DNA of 64,000 nt from Clusia tigrina. Its lineage: Eukaryota > Arthropoda > Insecta > Diptera > Clusiidae. Every line of letters begins with the position of its first letter. Position 1 is the first letter of the stretch. Under the pieces are notes generated by a model, which was given only the letters and a program-made list of their open reading frames with translations, was not told the origin of the DNA and ran no database searches. Where the stretch lies: positions 229,001-293,000 of the forward strand of contig CAKKTE020000144.1 in the NCBI GenBank assembly GCA_920105625.2, read 5' to 3'. Both the position numbers and the translations under genes were made by a program. Positions 56,196 to 64,000 of this stretch are shown piece after piece.

Positions 56196-58501
56196 TTTCC
56201 CTGGTTCCTTTGTTGGGATAGTCTATCCCTGCATTCCGCTGCCCGATGTCCCATCTGTCCACATGAGAAACATCTCAACCCTTGTTTGGTGTTGCTTATC
56301 CTTGCTTCAGTTTTGAAAGGATTTCTTCCTTGGTTAATTCCTCCTGTTGAATTAACTCGGGGACTACTGAAGTTACCCCTGCTGTCCCTCAAGGGTGGAA
56401 CCGGGCGCCTCGTAGCTGGCTGCCTTTTACTCTGATTCCATTCTGTGTCTCCATGGCACTGTCTACTTGCCTCATGACGATATGTTTGGCACTCCATACA
56501 GTAGGGCGTGTTTTTCCGTGTAACGCACTCATCCCTTGTATGACCTTGCTTACGGCAGAACGAACATGTGGGTGCCCTCTGTACAAACCCCCTGTACGGA
56601 TTTCTCGGATTCGCGGCTCTGTTGTCGGAGACACCGGGATTATGTGCTCCTCTGTATATGTTTGGGACGTAATTACTTCCATCTCTGTTCACGACAGCGG
56701 CGGTGAACATGTCCTGTCTATTTTCCAACATGTGTACCTCACCTAACCCAGCCGTATTCCGTTCCACGAGAACTTGTGCTCTAATCGATTCCTCTACTAA
56801 TTCCTCCAGAGATCCTGTTCTGCTATTCAGCATATGAATCTTTAGAACAGAGTTGCGGAGCCCCACCACGAAAGTTGTCAACACCGACTCGTCAACTTCG
56901 TGTAATAACGCTGTATCTCCAATGCCATTGTACTTATTCCTGATTATTTCCTGGGCCATCATCTGAAGTGACTCTAAACGCCTGGCAAAGGCACGTATGT
57001 CTTCACTTGCCAGCTGCTTCCCGACTCTTATTTCTTGGGTTATATCTTCCAAAGATCTCTCCTTCAGATAAGTTCTCCTTATAAGACTGTAAAGCTCGTC
57101 CACACTGGCGAACTGCTTTGGCAACACAAGGTTGTACGCGTCTCCAAATAACCTTTGCTTAACACAGTCGAAGAAATCCTGCAACTCATCAGGGCTTATG
57201 CTTCGCTTTGCAAGCTCACAACCTTGAATGAATCTGTTAACTTCTGACCGTAAATCTTCTGAAGCTGCACCAGTAAACACAGGTACTAGCCTGGCCACTG
57301 TCTTTGAAATCTCCTCTACACCCATTTTGCGTATTTTTGTTTTACTTATGACCGGTAAAACTTGAGCGCTATCTTTATGAGTGGTTTCTAGCTTCACTTC
57401 TCCCGGATCTGAGAGGTAATTGACCAATGACGAACTCAAACTAATTAGTCTTCGATCGTTTGTTCGTACAGGCGAAATACTGTCCACAGTATTGGGCCTT
57501 TCCTGTACCGTTACTGCTTCTGGCTCCTTTGGCGGATATCCCTTATTTTTATTAGTTATCGGACTTCCTGGAGAAAAAGGCTTGACACCGATTTCAGATG
57601 CGCCAAACAAAAATCCCGCTTCCCTCTCTTCACTCAATACTAATCTGGGCTTTACCACTCGGTTTATCCCTTCTGGTGTTAGATACTCCGGCCAGCGCAC
57701 TTCCGGTGGCAATGTCAATACCGTCTGTGTAAAGCCAGCCGATGCTGATTTTGATCTCTCCCTATTCAGTGAGACCCTATTGGTCGCCCGTCCTCTTTTT
57801 AATTCCGCACACTCCTTTTCCAACAGCGTTGCTGCTTCCTCTGTTTCCGTCAACCTCTGAGAAAGTTCCTTTACCTTCTTCTCCAGATACTCTTTTTGTG
57901 CTCTCCAATCTTCTGCTTTCTTATGAAAACTGAACAACTTTTCTTCTGCTCTTTTTTGGATTGCCGTTAAGGCTTGATCCGCTACTTCTCATGGTGACAC
58001 AGCTCCTCCGGCGTTCGCCTGCCTCCACAATTCCTGAGCTTCTTCCCTGCTCGTACTCGCTTCGAACTGGTCAACTATTTTCCCAGTAAACAGTTTCACC
58101 TCTGACTGTATTGATTTCAATCTGTTCCTTATTTCCTCGTCTGGCGAAACCAAACTCACAATCTCTTGTCCTAGTCCCTCTAATTCAGAACTAAATGTAT
58201 CTGCTAATTCGTTGACCAGACTATTTATGTAGTCTGCGTAATTTTCCGCAAAATATTTTCCCTTGCCGTACTCAACTGCGTGAGGCAACAACAGTCCGTG
58301 ATTATTGTTGAACTCTCTCCCCAGATTTTGCAACTGTGTTATTCGCTTGCGGTAATACACGTCGTCCTTACGTAACCTGCCGTCTTTCTTAAAATTACGG
58401 ACCAGTTCTTCAATCGCTTCGCCAATTTGCTCCTGCCTCAGCAGTAATCCTTGCGCTTCCTTCGTCATATCCCAAATGCCAGAACAGATGGCGTATCCCA
58501 A
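56168..58501 (-). CDS. gag: gag of the mdg1-like element (777 codons, one in-frame TGA)
   Basis: The frame runs from 58501 (MGYAICSG) to TAG at 56168 with a single TGA at 57991-57989; both parts are in the same frame. The N-terminal part (170 residues) and the region after the stop are strongly helical and charged, with coiled-coil character (KEYLEKKVKELSQRLTE). A capsid-type core follows (about 57270-56850). Three cysteine motifs close it: CSFCRKQGHTRDEC, CMECQTYRHEASRQC (atypical) and CFSCGQMGHRAAEC (about 56575-56215). The TGA may be a CGA-to-TGA change or a readthrough point. Gag packages the RNA. Confidence 0.85.
56195..56201 (-). promoter_or_regulatory. -1 slippery site G GGA AAC at the gag/protease junction
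   Basis: On the minus strand gag codons read CAG GGA AAC TTC. The heptamer G GGA AAC is in the right phase, nine codons before the gag TAG (56170-56168). Slipping -1 enters the protease frame. It is a known retroviral frameshift heptamer. Confidence 0.75.
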
Positions 58502-58651
58502 TTACAAATAAAAATCCAATAATTGTTAAAACTTGTTACAATATTTTATTCGATCTTACTTAATGATTCAAAACAGAGTTATTAAAAAAAAAAAAAACAT
58601 TCCACCGTAAATTCTATCTTTATATGCATATTCTGCTATACTTGTTTTCCA

Positions 58652-58879
58652 TCACAAAGTTCCGCTGTCTAACCGGCGTCCATTAAGTCCTTCCATCAAA
58701 GCAAATTGGTCCTTGACTTCTTCACAAATACTCCTTGTTTTCCACTCACCATCTTTAATACTCCCAATGGCCATATGTTTGTAAAAACCGAAATTTAATT
58801 TACCGGCAAAAGTGTCTTGATTCATTCCCGGAAATTTGAATCCATATTTAAAAATAAACCCGTAACGTATGCCCCACAT
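58652..58879 (-). CDS. Small leader ORF of the mdg1-like element (75 codons)
   Basis: ATG at 58879, open to 58652, between the 5' LTR and gag on the element's sense strand. It is aromatic- and glycine-rich at the start (MWGIRYGFIFKYGFKFPG). Related 412-type elements also carry small ORFs before gag. Function unknown; it could be an upstream ORF that tunes gag translation. Confidence 0.35.
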   Translation of the reverse strand: MWGIRYGFIFKYGFKFPGMNQDTFAGKLNFGFYKHMAIGSIKDGEWKTRSICEEVKDQFALMEGLNGRRLDSGTL

Positions 58880-59473
58880 AATAACAGCATTTAAATGTTT
58901 TCTTCAACTATGCTACGCAAATCGTAGTTTCCGAACTTCAAATACTTTGAAACAACAACACGTGTTGTAAACACCTCTTGAAATATTTTTGCCTAATACC
59001 CTAAGCTCAAATGCCAATCATTTAAAGCAAACCACAAAAATTCAGAACTTCAGAATTTAAACAATACAAAATAATTTAATTATTTCCAAAATAGATAGCA
59101 TGGCTCAATAGATAATACAAATGTCCCTCACGACAAACAAACTCAAAACCCCTACCAAAAAAATCCTCACAGCTAGGATGAACATACATAGACCGTCCGA
59201 TCATACTGACGGTTTATGGTTGCCATTCAAAGCTGAGTACAGCAGCGCAAACGCGCCTATAGGTTGCAACTTCTTTGACCAGCGCTACGGCGCCTTCAGG
59301 GTCGCAGAAGTATCTACTTAGATTACGCTATTATACACTCTACTCACCCAAATTTTTTTTCGATGACATCTTTATTCCACAGTGTCCTTCGATGAGGTCC
59401 TTCGAATTCGTTGCAGGATGCCTCTCTGCTTCAGGGTTCCTTGCCCTGGGATTACTCCAATAGGTCCTTTAGA

Positions 59474-59488
59474 CCGGCTGCGCCAAAA
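59474..59488 (-). promoter_or_regulatory. Primer-binding-site candidate of the mdg1-like element
   Basis: On the minus strand the LTR end CCCCAACA is followed by TTT and TGGCGCAGCCGG. TGG is the complement of a tRNA CCA end. The tRNA was not identified. Confidence 0.6.
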
Positions 59489-59993
59489 TGTTGGGGTATT
59501 GTCCTTGTTTGACGGGGGACGTCCTTCTGCTGCGCGCGTGTATCTGAAAAGCCTAAATCACTCTTTGTAAAAAATCACTACATTACACTTTTAGTTTTTA
59601 AATCACAAGCCTTTATTTCTTAGAATACTAACTCTTATATACTATTTACAATTCAAAATTACAATACAAAAACTGACCTTTCTGGTGTTCCAGTTTCGCA
59701 CCTGTTAATTGGTGTCAGTTGGTCAAGCCAACTGACCTACGCCAATCTGAAATGTTGATGGTGCATTCTAACTTTGAATGCCCTTCGGTGGCTCGACTGC
59801 AAAACTGTAGCACCCTAAAAGTTTACATAATAAATATTACATAGGTAATATTAATTCTAAGTACTCGCACCCTAAAAATATGTGCTTTCTTAAGTAACTT
59901 TAACACATGCTAATCACACAGAATGTGTGGCATCTGTTAGGAGTCGATGCTGTGAGACACTACGCGTAGGCAGCTTGATTCTAGCTCACAACA
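59489..59993 (-). repeat. 5' LTR of the mdg1-like element (505 bp)
   Basis: Plus-strand reading starts TGTTGGGGTATTG and ends GCTCACAACA. It is 30 bp longer than the 3' LTR and differs at many sites. Confidence 0.85.
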
Positions 59994-60381
59994 ACATGTT
60001 TAAACACCGTCAAGTTAAAAAAACCGTCTTCTAAAACATGCTCTTAAAATGAAATTATTATACATGAATTCATGTCCCTTGCAAACGAAAAAAGCAACTT
60101 TACTTTAAAAAAAAAACCAGATACAATTGACATCAACTTCATTGATTTTCTAATGTGATATTAAATTTGCCATTTTTACCATCTTGTACTGCTGAATGGG
60201 GCCATTTTGGTCCACAGCGTTCATTCCACAGCAAAATTGACCCTTTATAATCGTGAACTCACAGCTGATTTTATCAATGGCATCAATCGGTAGCTTGACC
60301 TTTCATTTTGAAGAAACAAATTTGTTTATGAATGGTGCGCTTGTTTATTTTTGTTTACTATTTAAATAAGGTGCACGAATC
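59994..60381. other. Spacer upstream of zinc-finger gene C
   Basis: AT-rich and non-coding. It may contain the promoter of gene C, but no motif could be assigned. Confidence 0.4.
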
Positions 60382-60822
60382 ATGGACCATCCGATACAGA
60401 ATCTGCATATAAAACAGGAGAGAGTCGCAGTGAGGCAATCTGCTCACCTAGAATCCTTGCAGCGAAGATTTATTGTATTACATAACTTCTGGAGCAGAAT
60501 GTTGTTGGAAGTTCGCAATGAAAATGACATGCAAAATTCATCAGACTACGAACAACATGCACAAAATTATTATGATAATTTGTTCACAATTAAAGAGGAG
60601 TTTGATGAAACCAAATTTAGTGATAATGAATTCATCGATAACAACCTGGACGATGAGAGACTATGCAGCCGTGACTCTAGTGCAGATGTAGCCAATGCAA
60701 AATTGTGTTGGTTAAAAAGTTGCAGATTTTACAATGGCACAAAATCAGGCATTTACGATTCAAACTCTATTTTGAAGTTGTGCGACACACAATTCGCTAC
60801 TAGTACAGGGAGGATATTATAA
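60382..60822 (+). CDS. Zinc-finger gene C: N-terminal part only
   Basis: 146 codons from ATG 60382. The start MDHPIQNLHIKQERV aligns with MEIPISDLHIKQEMV of gene A, and an acidic segment with TIKEEFDETKFSDNEF follows, matching the acidic linker of gene A. Two sumoylation-type motifs (IKQE, IKEE) are visible. The frame ends at 60822 before any finger. It is a paralogue cut off from its DNA-binding half; a similar half lies on the opposite strand at 62643-61896. Confidence 0.6.
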   Translation: MDHPIQNLHIKQERVAVRQSAHLESLQRRFIVLHNFWSRMLLEVRNENDMQNSSDYEQHAQNYYDNLFTIKEEFDETKFSDNEFIDNNLDDERLCSRDSSADVANAKLCWLKSCRFYNGTKSGIYDSNSILKLCDTQFATSTGRIL

Positions 60823-61539
60823 GTTATGCATGTCAGTCTACATGATAGGGGAATTGGCAATACTCAGTGGCATCATGTATTGAAAAGTATGTCTAAATGT
60901 GGGAAATTCAGATCAGTGGTGGGGCACTGAAATACACATTGGCACGGACACCATGCATCCACGTTTATAGTCAGCAAAGAAAGGGGGTGTAATAGCATAA
61001 AAGAAGTGCGATCTGAGTGCTGGGGCGTAGTCTCCAGAACCACCATAAAGTATTTGAAAAAGAAAAACAAAAATTATAAGACATCGACTGTGAATATTCC
61101 TAAGCAAAACAATAACTATGAAATTATTGGAAGATTGAATATAAATATATACAAACACGTAACAATATTTTAATGGCACGCCATACTCCTGCAAACATAA
61201 TTCCAAAATATCCAGTGTACCAACAATTTATTTGTTCATAATTTCTTATTATGTATGTTAACACAGAGAGGAGGAAACAAAAAACTCGCTTTACTCACTT
61301 TAATTTAATATACAGTTCAGTATCAATGAAAACTTTGTGAACAGAACAAAATGATGTAAATATTTTTGTCACATTTTGTACATTGCATGTCCTTTCTTTT
61401 AATTATTAAAATTTTCATTTATCACCTTGATAAGTATATATTTACAAAACCTGTATTTGCTAAAAATAATTTAATATACACATTTTTACTAAAGCAGAAG
61501 AGTTCTGAGACTGATCTACCACAATTGAGGTAAGTGAGA
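60823..61539. other. Spacer between zinc-finger fragments C and D
   Basis: AT-rich with no convincing frame. Confidence 0.45.
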
Positions 61540-61938
61540 ACGCTGGATATGGATAAGTTCCGCCCCGCTTTTCAGCTCACTGTCAACACCTTTGTCCAGT
61601 TTTACTATAAATGCGGTTACTACATGGTATGCTTCTCACTGCATTTCGGCAAATTTCAATGGCGAACTCTTTAGAGGTGCAGTATTTAGCTATGAGAAAG
61701 TTTCGCCTCGGCAGATCTTCGTCCTAATGCTAAATAGATGATCGTATTTTTAGAAAACTTCCAGTGTTTGCCTATGGGGCTCTCTCGAGTATTACGAGCA
61801 GGAAACATGCTGCTGAACAATCCACTTGGTCCACTTGATCTATACTATCTATTTATAAGTGCTTTCCTGCTCTTTAACACTTTGAGACCAGAATGTCAGA
61901 TGATTCCGCAAACAGTTTTTCGATTATTCTTTCTTTGA
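61540..61938 (+). other. Second copy of the unrecognised coding-like frame
   Basis: Plus-strand counterpart of 30055-29638: SSFTINAVTTWYASHCIS, then after a 1-nt shift and TAG, LPMGLSRVLRAGNMLL, GPLDLYYLF and NTLRPECQMIP. Where the first copy has TAA this copy has CAA and runs to 61938, overlapping zinc-finger fragment D tail-to-tail. The protein family is not recognised. Confidence 0.4.
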
Positions 61939-62643
61939 GTCGCTAACTGATGCTTTTGTCTAATGTGCCTCATGTGGTTGATACGATTTAAATAAAGCTT
62001 ACCGCATAATTGGCATTTAAAATACCGCTTGTACGGCAGATGTCTCAGTTTGTGGTGCTGTAAATACCTAGTTATCCTTGAGTTTACTATGACATTGCAT
62101 TGCCTGCATTTCATCTTATCTGCATCCACATGCCATATTCAGATTCTCCAGTTTATTGAATTCATGCACATCCTTGAGATGCTTGTGCCATTTACAGGAA
62201 TTTGGATGCTCTAAGCCACAAAATGGACACAGGAGAATAGGATAGGCTTGAGAGGGAAAAACTAGATGGTTTCTGTGAATTCTATCAAAATGCCGCTTGT
62301 GGAGTCCACCAGTTGCAAAATATTGATTGCATAATTTACATTTATTACGAAACTTGTGTGGCAGATGAGTTATTCTGTGGCGTTGCATATAATGTAGATT
62401 GTTCATAATTAGCATATTGCACTGCTTACACTTCCACATTTTCTCATCAACAAACTCCATGTTGAGATTATGTTTATTTCTGAAATCATGAACGCCATTG
62501 ATGTGTACGCGCCATTCAGAAATATTGAGAAATTCCTTGCAATAAAATGGACAGACGAAAATGGGTTTATCTGCAGCATCACTTTTTTCTATTTTTCCGT
62601 AGAAATTACGTTTCTTTCGTAAATGTTTTGTCAGCATATCCAC
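61896..62643 (-). pseudogene. Zinc-finger gene D: C-terminal fingers, frameshifted
   Basis: On the minus strand 62643-62116 reads LTKHLRKKRNFYGKIEKSDAADK, then CPFYCKEFLNISEWRVH, CKQCNMLIMNNLHYMQRH, CKLCNQYFATGGLHKRH and CPFCGLEHPNSCKWHKH. A frameshift near 62125 follows, then CRQCNVIVNSRITRYLQHH and CQLCGKLYLNRINHMRH to 61896. It corresponds to the last two triads of gene A with about 90% identity and lacks the N-terminal half. It keeps an open frame where gene A is shifted (near 28940). Confidence 0.8.
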
Positions 62644-62890
62644 ATATGTATTTAAAATGCTCTAGGCACAATTTGCACTTCAAATACCAACAAATAAAAT
62701 AATCCCGGTTGTGTGTGGTGGTGCCACAGTGGACTCTGGCCATAATAAGTGATTAGAGTTACCGCACCAACAAAATTTTTGTTTTTCGTGATATTTTACA
62801 TACATTCATAAATAAGATTAAAATATAGCAAAAATAATAATAAATACAATTTTTTAAGAAACTAAACACAAAGTATAGTCAGTAATTGCC

Positions 62891-64000
62891 ATGAGTGTGC
62901 AGCGCTCTCCCCCGTGGGAGAGAACGAGATCTATGAGCGAGTCACTCCACTCTTCGTGGAGTGCACATGGCAAACCCCCAATAATGTCCTGCTCCAGTAT
63001 AGCAGTGGATTGTGCGACAACTACAATAAATTCGTCAGCAACAACCACATCTGCCTTCTCTACGTACGGTACAACAACTACATTCTCGACTACAACTGCG
63101 ACATCAACATGTTCTTCTGCCTGTGTGCAAATTCCACCAAAAGGCGTGCAGGTAAGTCAACTGCAATCGCTACCAAAGAGAGCACGAACCTCACCCACGA
63201 CAGATAAAGCGAAAAGAACGCCCAACACTAACAAAAAGCAAAAAATAGCAAAAAACCCAAGCCAAAGTAAGTTATCAAACTACTGGTTGAGCGATACTAC
63301 TTCAGAAAGAAAAAACAAATTTGCTGCTTTGACCGTTGATGATGACGAACTTGCTGAACCCCCGCACAGTGGACAAGTTGATCAAAATGAGTCCGAAAAA
63401 GAAAAAACAACTAGTCCGAAAAAAAAAGTTTAAACAAACCACCCCCTATATACGTACAAGGCGTAGAATGCATAAAGACGTTAAAAAATGCGCTTACCGC
63501 TGTTGCAGACAGTAACTTCATATTTAAAATATTAACAAACAATGAAGTACGAGTTCAATCGAATGACTCGGAAACATACACAAAAATATTCCAAATGCTA
63601 AAGCAAAAAGGTACGAGGCTATACACATTTAAACCCAAAAATGAAAGAGGTTTCAAAGTCATTCTTCGCAATATGCACCCCTCCGCAGACCAAGAAGAAA
63701 TTAAAAATGAGCTTGGTGAAAACGGTCACAAAGTTTTAAACATAACTAACATAACTCAACAGACAACAAAAAAACCGCTACCACTGTTTAGCATAGAACT
63801 GGAAACAAATACTAATAATAAAGATATTTATAGCATTAACAAATTAATGCATTGCATAGTAGTTTTTGAGGCACCTCATCATAAAAGAGAAGTCGCGCAA
63901 TGCACTAAATGCCAAAAATACGGACATACAAAAAACTACTGCACAAGGGATCCAGTATGTGTGAAATGCGCTGGAAAGCATCTAACAAGTGAATGTCAAA
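62891..64000 (+). pseudogene. Jockey-clade ORF1 (gag-like), runs off the window
   Basis: ATG at 62891 opens 180 codons rich in serine, threonine and lysine, with LSNYWLSDTTSERKNKFAAL typical of Jockey-clade ORF1. At an A9 run (about 63420-63430) the frame shifts. The other frame continues KPPPIYVQGV, then a central domain (LRNMHPSADQEEIKNEL) and zinc knuckles CTKCQKYGHTKNYC and CVKCAGKHLTSEC at the edge. These are the conserved parts of Jockey/X/TART-type ORF1, an RNA-binding protein. The element's ORF2 would lie beyond 64000. The homopolymer shift may be a sequencing error. Confidence 0.78.

Larger units (their letters stand above)
49285..59993 (-). mobile_element. mdg1-like LTR retrotransposon (minus strand), about 10.7 kb
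   Basis: Read on the minus strand: 5' LTR (59993-59489), primer-site-like TTTTGGCGCAGCCGG, a leader with a 75-codon ORF, gag with an in-frame TGA, protease-RT-RNase H-integrase with two frameshifts, an unusually long 3' region (about 2.9 kb), a purine tract and 3' LTR (49759-49285). LTR ends are TGTTGTGAG...CCCCAACA. Integrase and RT wording resembles the mdg1/412/Stalker lineage of Ty3/gypsy. The LTRs differ in length (475 and 505 bp) and clearly in sequence, and the flanks (TTGTG and ACATG) do not match. Confidence 0.88.

Overview
The window is nuclear DNA of a higher fly (Diptera). AT-rich spacers, ACATACATATG-type microsatellites and the mix of P-like, mdg1-like, errantiviral, R1-clade and Jockey-clade elements fit a cyclorrhaphan fly, perhaps a tephritid; the species cannot be fixed from sequence alone. 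No intact single-copy host gene was found. From about 13.8 kb on the window is a dense, nested collection of transposable elements with one small host-type C2H2 zinc-finger gene family scattered among them.

Layout. 1-13.8 kb is mostly non-coding (intergenic or intronic), with an orphan heat-shock-type promoter (about 1.6-1.96 kb), a relic of an RNase H-bearing non-LTR retrotransposon (3.48-4.48 kb) and a 300-bp foldback element (10.79-11.09 kb). 13.8-17.9 kb is an R1-clade non-LTR retrotransposon with two ORFs and a poly(A) tail. It sits in a dispersed repeat, here called X, which recurs at 20.8 and 31.4 kb. 21.2-25.8 kb and 33.5-37.55 kb are inverted copies of one composite: a Jockey-clade relic joined to an unknown coding repeat, here called Y. 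The left copy later received a solo LTR. Between these arms lie a Tc1-like transposon with IR/DR ends (26.1-27.8 kb), a nine-finger zinc-finger pseudogene (28.2-29.65 kb), a second R1-clade tail (31.3-31.4 kb) and a P-element-like transposon encoding only a THAP protein (31.56-33.20 kb).

37.9-45.5 kb is a complete errantivirus (gypsy-type LTR element with env). Its two LTRs look identical and it has a TATA target duplication, but pol is broken. 45.67-45.96 kb is an internally deleted derivative of the P-like element. 46.1-46.55 kb is a second copy of the 5' end of the zinc-finger gene, abutting a decayed Helitron (46.6-49.14 kb). 49.3-60.0 kb is a long mdg1-like LTR element on the minus strand, with nearly open gag and pol but divergent LTRs. 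60.4-62.6 kb holds two more zinc-finger fragments in opposite orientations. 62.9 kb to the edge is the start of a Jockey-clade ORF1.

Pieces of the window supply 'empty sites' for one another. Repeat X at 18 kb shows the pre-insertion target of the P-like element and of the 31-kb R1-clade tail; repeat X at 20.8 kb shows the target of the 13.8-kb R1-clade copy; the zinc-finger copy at 46 kb shows the target of the Tc1-like element; the right composite arm shows the target of the solo LTR. Insertion order and target choice can therefore be read from this sequence alone.
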